Shown in pieces: positions 1 to 9,468 of a stretch of DNA of 64,000 nucleotides (position 1 is the stretch's first letter; each line of letters starts with the position of its first letter). This DNA is from Thiorhodovibrio litoralis (GTDB lineage: Bacteria; Pseudomonadota; Gammaproteobacteria; Chromatiales; Chromatiaceae), in NCBI RefSeq assembly GCF_033954455.1, contig NZ_CP121473.1:2962501-3026500 (forward strand), given 5' to 3'. The translations under genes were made by a program, and so were the position numbers. The notes beneath the pieces are model-generated. The model worked only from the letters and a program-made list of their open reading frames with translations, was not told the DNA's origin and made no database searches.

Positions 1-364
1 TGCCATCGAAACGCGCAACGCAATCCTCGCCCCAAGCGTGCCAGGCTTTCAGGATGACCTCGGTGTCGCCCTCGGAGAAGAACGCATAGCCCAGGCCGCG
101 CAGCTCATCGCGCAGCTCCGGGTAGTTATAAATGGTGCCATTGAACACCAACGCGAGCCCGAGGCGCTGATCGACCATCGGCTGATTGGCGCGCACCGAG
201 AGATCGATGATCGACAACCGGCGATGCCCAAACCCCAAAGCGCCGTCGCTATAGCTGCCGCCATGATCCGGCCCGCGCGGAACCAGCTGCTCCATCATGC
301 GGGCAACTCGACTCAGGTCCGCAGGTTTGCCGTCAAAGTTCAGTTCGCCACAAATTCCGCACAC
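1..364 (-). CDS. Asparagine synthase-like glutamine amidotransferase (N-acetylglutaminylglutamine amidotransferase type), 5' part only
   Basis: The gene reads off the left edge, leaving about 121 N-terminal residues. They form a class II glutaminase domain: Cys2 directly after the initiator (MCGICGELNFDG), then LVPRGPDHGG, GHRRLSIIDLS, VFNGTIYNY and SEGDTEVIL. These are standard asparagine synthase N-domain motifs, in which Cys2 releases ammonia from glutamine. The CGICGELNFDG opening is closest to the variants that make the osmolyte N-acetylglutaminylglutamine amide; a plain AsnB or a polysaccharide-cluster amidotransferase remains possible because the synthetase domain is outside the window. 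The start is GTG at 364, preceded by GGGAG at about 7 nt. The reading frame is open to position 1. Confidence 0.75.
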   Translation of the reverse strand, partial: MCGICGELNFDGKPADLSRVARMMEQLVPRGPDHGGSYSDGALGFGHRRLSIIDLSVRANQPMVDQRLGLALVFNGTIYNYPELRDELRGLGYAFFSEGDTEVILKAWHAWGEDCVARFDG

Positions 365-938
365 AAAGATTCTCCCGGTCAAAGCGGCTCCATGCTCGCT
401 TCGCCTCTAATGGACTCCCGCCTCATTTCGCTGAAGACCCAGCCCGAAACATTACTGATCGATGCTCACATGGGGATTGCCCCAAGGGCCGCTGACGGTA
501 GACACGTTTACTTCGAGTCATGGCGGTCATGGATTTCGCCCGATCGTCGCAAGACCTCGATGCATTGTCGCGCCGAATTCTAACCCGTCACAGCCCCGCG
601 AGACTCGGGACTGCTGATGCAGCCACCAAATCCAAGGTGCAAAGCCAAGCCCCGAGCGGAAAGGTTCGACGCAGCGGCCAAAGTAGCCTCAAACGTCGCG
701 TAAAAGCATTGACCAAAAGCCTTATGTCTGGCAAGGTCTTGTGGTCATCATTCTCACGCATCCTGAGCCACTGGATATCCCCACCCCGCAACTTCCATCA
801 ATTGGAAAGCCCATTGGGCGCTGCAGGACAATCGATCACTGCTTGGGCACCCCGGCCCCATTCGCGGCCATGAAGAACTCACAACTCCCGGCAACTGCGC
901 TTCCGGCCTAGACGATTCCAACCTCGGACCACCATCCC
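365..938. other. Intergenic region between divergent genes
   Basis: These 574 bases separate the leftward amidotransferase from the rightward DUF389 gene. Short open frames exist on both strands (for example 520-873 plus), but none has a recognisable protein or a convincing ribosome binding site. Promoters for both neighbours must lie here, but I see no clear -35/-10 pair, and no tRNA or strong terminator hairpin. Confidence 0.5.
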
Positions 939-2690
939 ATGCAACCGCACAGCGAGAGTTTCATTCAGTACCTCTCGCGTCTGTTTCGATGGCGCCTGCG
1001 CCTGGATATCTCCAGTCAGCGCGCACGTGAGATCTTCGACAGCATTGCCGAGGGCTCCCAGCCTGAAGCGCGTTTCTATGTGATGGTTGTGGTGTCCACG
1101 CTCATCGCCGGCTTTGGGCTTGTAACCAACAGCACGGCCGTCGTGATCGGTGCCATGCTGGTCGCACCGCTGATGACGCCCATCTTCGGCATTTCCCTAG
1201 CACTGGTGCGCGACGATGCCCGCCTGATTCACCGCGCCATGCTGGCAGAGCTGCTCGGCATGGCATTGGCTGTCGGCATGGGCTTTGTCGTGGGAGCGAC
1301 CCTGATCTCCGTGGACCCATATCTGTCCATCACTCCGGAGATGCTCTCACGCACCAAACCCAACCTGGCCGATCTGATCGTGGCCGTGCTGGCTGGGCTC
1401 GCAGGTGCCTACGCGCTGCTTGACGAAAAGATCAGCCCCGCACTGCCCGGTGTGGCCATTGCAACGGCCATCGTCCCGCCCCTGGCAAACGCCGGCCTCT
1501 GCCTCGCCTTTGGCGCCTATAGCGGCGCCATCGGGTCCTTTCTTTTGTTCGTCACCAATGTTGTCTCGATTCTGCTGATTTCTTCCATTCTGTTTTATCG
1601 CGCTGGCGTCCACCGCATCGCCGGCGTAACGCGCTCCAACAACATCATCCGCAAGGTGGGGGTGACCGCCATAGGTTTCCTGTTGATCGTCGGTGTGCTG
1701 ACCCATTCCCTGTTCAGCATTACCCGCAACCGCATCACCGAGCATGAAATCAAGAAGCGCCTCACCGTCGAGCTTGCTGGCTACACCGTTTCAGGCGTCG
1801 ACAAACTCCTTACCAATATCCGCGACGGAAGGGTGCACGCACTGGCCCAAATTCACGCCCCCGTTAAGGTTGACCCTGACATCGTTCAGCGACTCGAGGA
1901 CCAGCTGGCGGAGAAGCTACAGATGCCCGTTAGCCTGGTCGTGCGAGAAGTGAACACGAACGACGTCTCCGCCAAAGGCTCCAATGTGGCTGTGGTGAAT
2001 CAGTCCCTCGACGGTTTCTTCATCGACAAAGCAGTCCGCCCGGAGGTCCGCTCCCTGCAGACCGCCGAGACACTCATTAAAACCTACCTCCAGAACCACA
2101 CCGATCTGCATTTGGTCACGGCGGACTCTTTCGCGCACCAAGGCAAAACCGTGATCCTGGCCAAGATCGCCGGCTTCCGCAAGCTGGCTCCCGCCGAGAT
2201 CGACCAACTGCAGACCAAGATCCGCAAGCAAGTCAAGGAGGCAGAACTCGAGCTCATCCTACGCTTTGAGCACATCGCCCTCTACAATAGCAGCGGCGCC
2301 ATCCTGCCCGGCTGGGAAACGTCGATCACGCCGACCCCAGAAGAGCGCCGCATTATGGATACCCTAGTGTCGGCCTTGCAGTCCTCCTGGAAGCGAAACC
2401 CGAATTTTCTCCTCGGCTCATTGCACCAGAGCATTGAACAGCAGCGGTACGTCATTCTGGCCAATATCAGCGGCTCGGGAGTATTTGAGAAGGACGACCT
2501 CCTTCGGATGCAGAGCGACTTGAATGAGCTCGCAAACAAACCCGTAAAACTCTATGTTTGGATCAACCAGGGCCCTGTCATGACCGACGCGGGACTCGTC
2601 TCCTTCTTGGAGCTTTACCAAGCCAGAAAGCCCAAACGCAATCCCGCCGACATGGCGCTGATCGAACGCACCTTGAACCGTGTCCGCTAG
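939..2690 (+). CDS. DUF389 family multi-pass membrane protein
   Basis: This 583-residue protein has an N-terminal half of about six hydrophobic segments (roughly residues 45-255), including NSTAVVIGAMLVAPLMTPI and LPGVAIATAIVPPLANAG. These two glycine/proline-rich blocks are the hallmark of the DUF389 'uncharacterised hydrophobic domain' family. The C-terminal half (about 265-583) is soluble and holds repeated segments resembling small alpha/beta folds. Such proteins sit in the inner membrane; a transport or envelope role is often suspected but not established. The gene stands alone, with 135 bp before the next gene on the same strand. Confidence 0.8.
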   Translation: MQPHSESFIQYLSRLFRWRLRLDISSQRAREIFDSIAEGSQPEARFYVMVVVSTLIAGFGLVTNSTAVVIGAMLVAPLMTPIFGISLALVRDDARLIHRAMLAELLGMALAVGMGFVVGATLISVDPYLSITPEMLSRTKPNLADLIVAVLAGLAGAYALLDEKISPALPGVAIATAIVPPLANAGLCLAFGAYSGAIGSFLLFVTNVVSILLISSILFYRAGVHRIAGVTRSNNIIRKVGVTAIGFLLIVGVLTHSLFSITRNRITEHEIKKRLTVELAGYTVSGVDKLLTNIRDGRVHALAQIHAPVKVDPDIVQRLEDQLAEKLQMPVSLVVREVNTNDVSAKGSNVAVVNQSLDGFFIDKAVRPEVRSLQTAETLIKTYLQNHTDLHLVTADSFAHQGKTVILAKIAGFRKLAPAEIDQLQTKIRKQVKEAELELILRFEHIALYNSSGAILPGWETSITPTPEERRIMDTLVSALQSSWKRNPNFLLGSLHQSIEQQRYVILANISGSGVFEKDDLLRMQSDLNELANKPVKLYVWINQGPVMTDAGLVSFLELYQARKPKRNPADMALIERTLNRVR

Positions 2691-2825
2691 CGCTTCGAAA
2701 TAGGACTGCTGCGATATTTTTATGCCAATAAGATTTTTCCAGGACATCACAGCTAGATGACCGGACTGGCCTGACATTCCAACCAATGCTCATTGCTCCA
2801 ACCTCAAGACCGCAAGTAGGCTGCC

Positions 2826-4259
2826 ATGACCAATTATCGACGTTACTTTTTCCATAGCGCGTTAGCTATCTGCGCTTTCCTAGCTGCCATAAACTTGACA
2901 GCTGCCGGTGAGCTTTGCAATGACGGCATTGACAATGATGGAGATGGCGCCACTGACTGCCAAGATCAAAGCTGTGCTTCCCTGAGCGGTTGCCGTCCGC
3001 GATACAAAGCTACTTTGAACTTGAAAAACAATTGCCAGGGTGAAGATCTATATGTGACTGTAAATGCCAAATCCGATTGGACAAGCGGCGGCAGAACCAT
3101 ATGCAAGAAGGGTACAACCTGTAAAATCCCACCGGGAAGCTATGGCTACGATGCGTCTCACGACGGTTTAGATTTTCACATTGGCGAAAGCCCAGACGAG
3201 GCCACAAAGGCTGAAGTCAGTTATGTTCTCAAACCCGCAGGCAACGGCCCACCTGAACTCAGCTACGACATTAGCCTGATCACAATGGGGGGCTCGTGCC
3301 CTAATACTTGTAAGGATTCGGCCTGTTGCCAGACCCGTTTCAACCAACCGCTAAGAATTTACCAGACAGGGAAATGCAGCTGTCTATATTGTGATACTCC
3401 AGATTGTGCAGCCGCATTTCTCTATCCCACGGACAACTCGAAGCAAGCCAATTGCCCAGCATCACGCAATTTGACAATTGAGTTCTGCCCGACTCAGAGC
3501 TGTGCAGGAGAACATGGCGGCATTCGTGCTTGTAATTCCTCAGAGCGCAAAATCTGCGCAGATTGCACTGGGGACATGATTTATTGTTGTCCCGAACAAT
3601 CTTGGGGTTCATCCCATGAATGCCTTTGCCAAGAAAAATCCCAGTGGTGCGCCGCATTGCCAGATTCCGGGTCCGGGTGCGGCTCTACACTAGCTAACTA
3701 CTGCTATGTATCGAATCCCCCGCAGACGTTTGGCTCTACCGAAACGGAATTCAAATTTAGTATCAATAACATGATTGATGATACCGCAAGTCAGTGTCCG
3801 TTGTACGGTGGCCCGAGCATTACAATTTGGATACCTGGATCAAATAACGCGATAGGCGTGCCATATGGAATAAGCCGCACATACAATGCTGATCTAAGCG
3901 ACGGAGGCGGACTTGGTATCCAGGTGAACTTTTGGTATTGGGATCGAGTGAGTGGAATTCCCATTCAGTCTGGATCTAGTCAACAGCCACAAAATCCCGA
4001 CAACTCTGGTGATAACTTTCTGATAAGTCAGGAGTGCGAAATCACCAAGGTTGAACCGGCATTTTATGGAAAAGGCCAACGTACAAGCGTCATCGCAGAC
4101 GTTTCCACACAGTGGGCAGGCAGCACATGCATGATAACAGTCGCGACCAACGACTACACCAGTTGCGTTACAAAGAACTGTTGCTCTCCCCCTATTCAGG
4201 GTTACGCCAACGCCTGCAAAACCTCCGACGCCTACGTGTCCGAGTGTGCCATTCAATAG
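2826..4259 (+). CDS. Exported Cys-rich protein with a DNDGDG calcium-type motif and thaumatin-like signature
   Basis: This is a 477-residue protein with a signal peptide (about residues 1-26, cut near TAAG). Directly after it comes CNDGIDNDGDGATDCQDQSC, a Cys-framed Asp-rich motif common in secreted proteins and likely to bind calcium. Further on, SYDISLI and a segment near residues 190-225 (CAAAF..P.D..K..CP.....IEFCP) follow the spacing of the C-terminal signature of thaumatin-like proteins. More than 35 cysteines imply a disulfide-rich extracellular protein. Base composition is visibly more A+T-rich than the flanking housekeeping genes, suggesting transfer. The next gene encodes a second protein with the same signature. 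Enzymatic function is unknown; thaumatin-like proteins can be glucanases or carbohydrate binders. Confidence 0.6.
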   Translation: MTNYRRYFFHSALAICAFLAAINLTAAGELCNDGIDNDGDGATDCQDQSCASLSGCRPRYKATLNLKNNCQGEDLYVTVNAKSDWTSGGRTICKKGTTCKIPPGSYGYDASHDGLDFHIGESPDEATKAEVSYVLKPAGNGPPELSYDISLITMGGSCPNTCKDSACCQTRFNQPLRIYQTGKCSCLYCDTPDCAAAFLYPTDNSKQANCPASRNLTIEFCPTQSCAGEHGGIRACNSSERKICADCTGDMIYCCPEQSWGSSHECLCQEKSQWCAALPDSGSGCGSTLANYCYVSNPPQTFGSTETEFKFSINNMIDDTASQCPLYGGPSITIWIPGSNNAIGVPYGISRTYNADLSDGGGLGIQVNFWYWDRVSGIPIQSGSSQQPQNPDNSGDNFLISQECEITKVEPAFYGKGQRTSVIADVSTQWAGSTCMITVATNDYTSCVTKNCCSPPIQGYANACKTSDAYVSECAIQ

Positions 4260-4344
4260 ATAGTAGATCAGCTGCCATGTATCGCGGTTAAAAAAGCGAT
4301 GAATCAGTAAGATTAAGGTAATTAGTACAACCGAGGATAAATCC

Positions 4345-5574
4345 ATGCATTCTCCACTCAATCGAACCCAGCGTTCTTTGCTCGCAAGCCTTGGCCTCTG
4401 CGCATTCTTGTCGATATCAACCGCGGCTACTGGCACGGAAAGCTGCCAAGCGACGCTTATTCAGATCAACGGCAATTTCATCACTTGCCTGCACGACTCT
4501 GCCGCCCGCAGCTTGAGGACCGATGCGGCCTACGCTGCTTTGATTCAGGCGTGTGAATTGCAATTCAACAACGCCTATGCGCAAGCCATGCGGCGCTGGA
4601 ATCAGGCTTGTCCTGGCTATGAGGAATTCCTTGCGGCAGATGCTCAAAGCGACCTATCGAGCGCAACTGCCAGTGGAGAGGGAATCCGAAGTGCTGCAGC
4701 CACTGAGGGCGCTGGCCAGGGGCAGTCCGATCAGCTCAAGAATGTTGGCCACCAAGCGGTGAGTTCCTCATCCCTATTGATCTCTGGCACCACGCCGACC
4801 CCGCCCAATGACAGCGTCGTCTTCTTCAATAACTGCGCGCTCGAGTTAAAACTGATGTCGAATCAGGGTATGGTTAACGGCGTAGTGCTGAAGAAAAATG
4901 GTGGCACCCACAGCGTCGACCTGTCCAGCCTGAACCAGGCTGGCCCGAACACGATTTATGTTGCTCCAATAACCTCATCCGCGCAGTGTTCTACGATCGA
5001 CTGCTCCAACTGGACAGCGATTCAGGCCGCCGGTCAGCGCGAGGGGTCCATGTGGGAAGCCCCTAACCTCACCTACGCGGCCTATTGTCAGGCCACCAAC
5101 GCCGCAGTATCCCAATGTATCGACGATAAACAAAACCCCAGCAATAACATAAACACCCCCTGCTGCGGTCCGAACATGAATCTTGATCGAACCTTCGGCA
5201 CCTTGTTCGAGATCACACCCAATGCTGGCGGCCAGGACTACGTCGACATCAGCACCAACTACGGAAGCGGTCCAAGCAGCCCGCCTGACCTCTGTGGGCC
5301 CGGCGTTGACCCGAATAATTGCGTAAGCGCAAACGCGAACATTTTTTTCAATGTTCCGATCGACATCGCCATGGGACAGGAGTGCTCCTGTGGAAGCCTC
5401 GGCCTGCGCAAAGAGTTAACCTGTACCGAAGTCTCCTGCACAGATGCCTACCAGTATCCGATGGACACTAAGCAGTGCGCATGCGACGCGACGGTCACCA
5501 GAGGATATACAGTGACTTATTGTCCCGAAAAGAATAATGTTAAATATCCTTTGCCAACAATTGGTAACAATTAG
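4345..5574 (+). CDS. Exported Cys-rich protein with C-terminal thaumatin-like domain
   Basis: This 409-residue protein has a signal peptide (residues 1 to about 30) and a GAGGAT ribosome binding site about 7 nt before ATG. The first 130 residues are helical and low in Cys. The rest resembles a thaumatin fold: RTFGTLFEITPN followed by DYVDIST matches the family's 'TLxEfTLN...dfYDvSl' region, and near the C terminus CTDAYQYPMDTKQCAC...YTVTYCP matches the closing 'CxxAYxYxxDdxxxxxxC...ytvtFCP' signature. It follows the similar upstream gene by 85 bp, so the two may be a transcription unit. A cell-wall or glycan-binding role is plausible by analogy only. Confidence 0.6.
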   Translation: MHSPLNRTQRSLLASLGLCAFLSISTAATGTESCQATLIQINGNFITCLHDSAARSLRTDAAYAALIQACELQFNNAYAQAMRRWNQACPGYEEFLAADAQSDLSSATASGEGIRSAAATEGAGQGQSDQLKNVGHQAVSSSSLLISGTTPTPPNDSVVFFNNCALELKLMSNQGMVNGVVLKKNGGTHSVDLSSLNQAGPNTIYVAPITSSAQCSTIDCSNWTAIQAAGQREGSMWEAPNLTYAAYCQATNAAVSQCIDDKQNPSNNINTPCCGPNMNLDRTFGTLFEITPNAGGQDYVDISTNYGSGPSSPPDLCGPGVDPNNCVSANANIFFNVPIDIAMGQECSCGSLGLRKELTCTEVSCTDAYQYPMDTKQCACDATVTRGYTVTYCPEKNNVKYPLPTIGNN

Positions 5575-5693
5575 ATCTTAGAAAGGTCTCTTAGGGTTTC
5601 CCCTGATATTGTAGGCCTAGTCTCCCGCGCATTGGATGCTTCGGGAACGCTGGCCTAACAAAAACCTCCGATAACACAGCAGGCATCCGAGAC

Positions 5694-7406
5694 ATGTCCA
5701 GAATTCCGCGACTCATTCCCAGGTCATCCAGGGAAATGCAAGCTATCAGACCCATTTTTATCCCGCTCTTGGCTTTGATGCTCGGTCAAACGGCGCTTGT
5801 TGCGGCATCAACCGATCAATTCTCGTGCGGTACGCCCTCTGATTTTTACGGAAGGTCCATTCCGACCCCAACTGGCAACATCGGCTTCGTCGCCGTGCCC
5901 GGTGGCATGTGCGGCGGCAGCGCTGAGTTCACATGGGACTATGCCGGCACGCTGGTCGATGGCGAGAGCAAGTATTCCTTCATGGCTGAAATCATGCAGC
6001 TAGAAAGGTTCGAGGAGAACTGCAATGACGGGAATTGTGGCGCTTACAGCGTGGGAATTCATGGGCTCCAGTTTGCGTTTAAGGATGCGGTAAGCACTTA
6101 TTATCTCAACAGTACCTTTGGCGGAGATAGCTCCTCCACTGCGCTAACAGCACTTCTCAACAGCCTTGATTGGGTCTATTCTTCATCAAGCTTGGAGAAA
6201 TTCGAGCTGGAGACAAGCCTCATGCTCCCAGAGGATGGAAATAAGCAGTGGAGCATTACAACAACTGGAACGACTCCGATTTCTCCACTGTACATCGGTT
6301 TGACCGGGCAGCCAGGTCAATCGCTTGCCATGCGGGGTGAAGGACAGGGCTTCTTGTGGAAGATCGAATCGGACGGGAGGAAAAGCGTTGCCCTGTACGA
6401 TTATTCCCTGGAGATCGACTTTACGGATGAGCGCGGTATCGTTGCACAAGGTTACGGTGGCGGATATGTCGGCCCAGCTCTAGTGCAGGACGGTGAGCCG
6501 CTTCCCGCAGAGAGCGGAATTTCCGAATATGAAATCGCACAGCCACGACTGAAGGTCTCAGCCTGGCGGGTGTCAATGCAGGCCGCTGACCAGACAGTCA
6601 TGGGCTTTCGGCGCTTATACGAATTCGCCGGCACCGACGGTATGCTTTGGAACGATCTAGGCCCAGTGAAAGAAACCTCCTTGACGCCAGACATGCAGCT
6701 GATGGTCAAGGACCAAGCACCATCCGTTTCCCAATCGCTGCAGCCTCAGCAGCTGGCAAGACGTTTCTTGCCGACCGTGAAATCCAAAGTGGCTGCACAT
6801 AAGTCACTCTATCATGGAAATTGGCTCCCCATCCAATTTACCCAGGGGAAATACGCCGGCACCTCCATTGTGTTCAATGTTTACTGGAACCAGTACATTC
6901 AGCGATCACCAGATCAAACTACCGACAGCTTCGCTTGGTCGAGAGCCGGGTTCGGCGGCATCTTCACGGGTATCCTCGCGGATAATGTCACCTCAGCCTA
7001 CTCATTCACGGAGTTGATGTTGCCCGGTCTTCCAAGGATCTCCGAGCAGGACCCACATGAAGCGGGATGGTTGAATCCATTCGAAGTCCGCTTTCTGGAG
7101 TATGTTGACGAAAAATATGATCCCGCATATCCCTGGGTAACAAAGCTCCGCATTACGATTCGAGCACGCTCGCGTCTGCGTCTAGCACTGGCCAGTTACG
7201 CGAATCTCAGGTCAGGAAGATGGAATGAGCCGGTGGATTCCGGTGAAAGCGACTTGATTATTACGATCACAAGTCTGTTTCCGGAAATACAAAACACGAT
7301 GTTCACATCGCAAACAGCACAGTATTACGAAAGCGCTGCAAGCGTTGAGATTGATGGCCTGGACGTCGGTTACGCTTGGATTGAGCATATGGGCCAACCA
7401 AACTAA
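5694..7406 (+). CDS. Exported lipocalin-like (AttH/CrtC-type) protein
   Basis: The 570-residue protein begins with a basic stretch and a hydrophobic signal segment (about residues 20-39). Three features resemble the two-barrel AttH/CrtC/Svf1 family: a WKIESDGRKSVALYDYSLEI strand region, GYGGGYVGP followed by ISEYEIAQPRLKVSAW (compare the family's 'yysxprl...G'), and the C-terminal YYESAASVEIDG...GYAWIEHMG (compare 'YxEGavxvxG...GxgylElxGy'). Family members include hydroxyneurosporene hydratases and secreted lipid-handling proteins. No catalytic residue can be assigned. A second in-frame ATG at 5736 could be the start. The stop codon abuts the stop of the convergent gene with no spacer. Confidence 0.45.
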   Translation: MSRIPRLIPRSSREMQAIRPIFIPLLALMLGQTALVAASTDQFSCGTPSDFYGRSIPTPTGNIGFVAVPGGMCGGSAEFTWDYAGTLVDGESKYSFMAEIMQLERFEENCNDGNCGAYSVGIHGLQFAFKDAVSTYYLNSTFGGDSSSTALTALLNSLDWVYSSSSLEKFELETSLMLPEDGNKQWSITTTGTTPISPLYIGLTGQPGQSLAMRGEGQGFLWKIESDGRKSVALYDYSLEIDFTDERGIVAQGYGGGYVGPALVQDGEPLPAESGISEYEIAQPRLKVSAWRVSMQAADQTVMGFRRLYEFAGTDGMLWNDLGPVKETSLTPDMQLMVKDQAPSVSQSLQPQQLARRFLPTVKSKVAAHKSLYHGNWLPIQFTQGKYAGTSIVFNVYWNQYIQRSPDQTTDSFAWSRAGFGGIFTGILADNVTSAYSFTELMLPGLPRISEQDPHEAGWLNPFEVRFLEYVDEKYDPAYPWVTKLRITIRARSRLRLALASYANLRSGRWNEPVDSGESDLIITITSLFPEIQNTMFTSQTAQYYESAASVEIDGLDVGYAWIEHMGQPN

Positions 7407-9209
7407 TCAACCGGCAAGGCCGTAACCGCCGCCGCCCGGCGTTTCGATACATAGCCGGTCACCGGCTTGCAGCGACAGCGCGACTTTCGCTGAGACTTGT
7501 TGGCCATTGCATCGGTAACGGCCCGGCTGGCCGGGACTGCCACCTTGCAGTCCCCAGGGTGCATGGGTGTGACGCTCTCCGATCAGAGTAGCTTCGGTTG
7601 CAGCGAGAAACTCATATTCCCGAATCAGACCGTCACCGCCAGGATGCTTGCCGTCACCGCCGGAGCCTGTTCTGACGGCGTAGCGTCTCACCCGCAGTGG
7701 GAAGCGTGATTCCAGCACCTCGATCGGCGTATTCAGCGTATTGGTCATGTGGCTGTGGCGACCGCTGGCTCCGCGATGCAAGGCGCCGGCTCCAATACCG
7801 CCAGCGATGGTCTCGTAGTAATCCCAGCTTTGCCGCGCCGCGGCAGTAATCGCTCGATCCGGGGCCTGCTCAGCGGCGCGAGGAGAGTTGGGGCTGCCCA
7901 TCGCGAGATTGTTCATACTGCCCTGGCTGGCCGCGGGGATACGCTTGGGAAGCGCTTGCGAGAGTGCGCCTAGCACCGTATCGACAATGCGCATGCTGGT
8001 CTCGACATTGCCGGCCGCCACCGCCGCCGGGCGGCTGGCGTTGACCAAGGAGCCGGCCGGGGCTTGAATGCGCAGCGGGCGGAAGCTGCCGGCGCATGCT
8101 GGAGTTTGCGGTGGCATCAGGCAGCGGAACACATAGAAGACAGCCGCGGCGGCCACGGCGAGCGGGCAGTTGATGTTGCCCGCCACCTGCGCGGCGGTGC
8201 CGGCAAAGTCGATCTCGACCTCGCTGCCTGAGATACGCAACCGAACGCGAATGGGGATATCGCGCTGGCCTTGGCCGTCGTCGTCCATGTAGTCGGTAAA
8301 GCTGTACTCGCCATCTGGTACCTCACTTAGCGTCGCCCGCGCCAGGCGCTCGCCATAGTCATTCAGCGCATCCAGCGACTTTCTGAAACGCGCCATACCC
8401 AGGCGTTCGATCAACTCGCCAAGACGTTTGATACCGGCGCGGTTGGCACTGATCTGGGCCAGAAAATCGCCGCCGGCGGCCCCCGAGTCGCGGGTCGCAC
8501 CGGTGATGCCGGCAAAGCGGACTGCGTCCAGTTCGCCACCGCGCAGAAGCAGTGAAGGCGGTATGACCAGACCTTCCTGATCCAGACGGGTGGAGATGGG
8601 CATGGAGCCTGGCGAGGTCGCGCCGATGTCGGCATGATGAGCACGATTGACAACGAACGCGATCAGTTCTGGTTGTTTGGAACCGTCTGCCTCAACAGGC
8701 ACCTTGGTCGCATCGGACTTGGTCACATGGGACAGGGAGTCAGACTCCGAGTCAGACTCCGAGTCAGACTCCGAGCCAGACTCCGAGCCAGACTCCGAGC
8801 CAGACTCCGAGCCAGAGTTCGGGGCGGACTCTACGTCGCAATCGGAAGCAAACACGGGCGCGATCAAGGTCACATCCGGCAGATGGGTGCCGCCGAGGAA
8901 GGGGTCGTTCAGGATTAGCATGTCGCCCTCGGCCCACGCGTGCGCGGCGACCAGGTCCGCCATCGCGAAGGCCATGCTGCCCAGATGCACGGGAATATGC
9001 GCGGCCTGGGCGCAGAGCGCACCCTGGGCATCGAAGACCGCGCAGGAGAAATCGAGCCGATCGCGGATATTCGGCGACAGCGCCGCCTGGCGCAGCACCG
9101 CGCCCATTTCCTCGCACACCGCTGACAGCCGACTGCTGAACAGGCTGAGCGCGATGGGGTCGAGCGCCTGCTCCCTGTGCGGGTCTTTTTCTTGCTGCAT
9201 TACGGGCAC
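7407..9209 (-). CDS. hyuB: Hydantoinase B / 5-oxoprolinase family protein (HyuB type)
   Basis: This roughly 600-residue protein is the second-subunit type of ATP-dependent hydantoinase/oxoprolinase/acetone carboxylase enzymes. Family motifs include [64 protein letters not shown] and the Gly-rich C-terminal TPGGGGYG. The initiator is GTG at 9209, or ATG three codons later. Around residues 130-158 it carries an inserted Ser/Glu/Asp/Gly tract encoded by 12-bp tandem repeats, within a loop before the substrate region. The partner HyuA subunit is not adjacent: sodB lies upstream on the other strand and an unrelated gene downstream. The substrate is therefore unknown. Confidence 0.85.
   Translation of the reverse strand: MPVMQQEKDPHREQALDPIALSLFSSRLSAVCEEMGAVLRQAALSPNIRDRLDFSCAVFDAQGALCAQAAHIPVHLGSMAFAMADLVAAHAWAEGDMLILNDPFLGGTHLPDVTLIAPVFASDCDVESAPNSGSESGSESGSESGSESDSESDSESDSLSHVTKSDATKVPVEADGSKQPELIAFVVNRAHHADIGATSPGSMPISTRLDQEGLVIPPSLLLRGGELDAVRFAGITGATRDSGAAGGDFLAQISANRAGIKRLGELIERLGMARFRKSLDALNDYGERLARATLSEVPDGEYSFTDYMDDDGQGQRDIPIRVRLRISGSEVEIDFAGTAAQVAGNINCPLAVAAAAVFYVFRCLMPPQTPACAGSFRPLRIQAPAGSLVNASRPAAVAAGNVETSMRIVDTVLGALSQALPKRIPAASQGSMNNLAMGSPNSPRAAEQAPDRAITAAARQSWDYYETIAGGIGAGALHRGASGRHSHMTNTLNTPIEVLESRFPLRVRRYAVRTGSGGDGKHPGGDGLIREYEFLAATEATLIGERHTHAPWGLQGGSPGQPGRYRCNGQQVSAKVALSLQAGDRLCIETPGGGGYGLAG
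8737..8820 (+). repeat. 12-bp tandem repeat inside hyuB
   Basis: Seven consecutive 12-bp units lie here: three of gagtcagactcc, three of gagccagactcc and one degenerate copy. Twelve is a multiple of three, so copy-number changes keep the frame. On the coding (minus) strand each unit encodes Glu-Ser-Asp-Ser or Glu-Ser-Gly-Ser. Confidence 0.95.
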
Positions 9210-9298
9210 CAGTTCATTCCAGTATCGACATGCTTAATCTGCACTTATACCCACCGCAAATCGTTTTCGGTTTCGGGCGGGGCAAGGGGGCGGGGTTT

Positions 9299-9355
9299 CC
9301 AGCGGCAGGGCGCCGCTGGCAAGCCTAGAAGCCGGCCGTCTTTCTGCAGCCGGCT
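9299..9355. other. Two hairpins in the hyuB-sodB divergent spacer
   Basis: A perfect 8-bp stem CCAGCGGC/GCCGCTGG (9299-9306 with 9312-9319) is followed by AGCCGGC/GCCGGCT (9330-9336 with 9349-9355). They lie upstream of sodB in the divergent promoter region. They could be part of the sodB leader or protein binding sites; the role is unknown. Confidence 0.5.
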
Positions 9356-9468
9356 CAGCTTGGCGTTGGGCATTCAGAATGCCTCTACCCCTTGAGTTCC
9401 CCCAGTCAATGCATACCTTTTCAGCTCAGCTTATCAACCCTGCCTGAAAACGACTTTGGAGGTCCATC

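Noticed and set aside
520-873. 117-codon open frame on the plus strand
   Set aside because: Ser/Arg-rich, no ribosome binding site and no recognisable motif.
8737-8820. Possible CRISPR-like array
   Set aside because: The units are 12 bp and contiguous without spacers, so this is a tandem repeat.
8647-9237. 196-codon frame with Ser/Asp/Glu repeats on the plus strand
   Set aside because: The 12-bp repeat reads as acidic on both strands; the minus-strand hydantoinase B motifs around it settle the coding strand.
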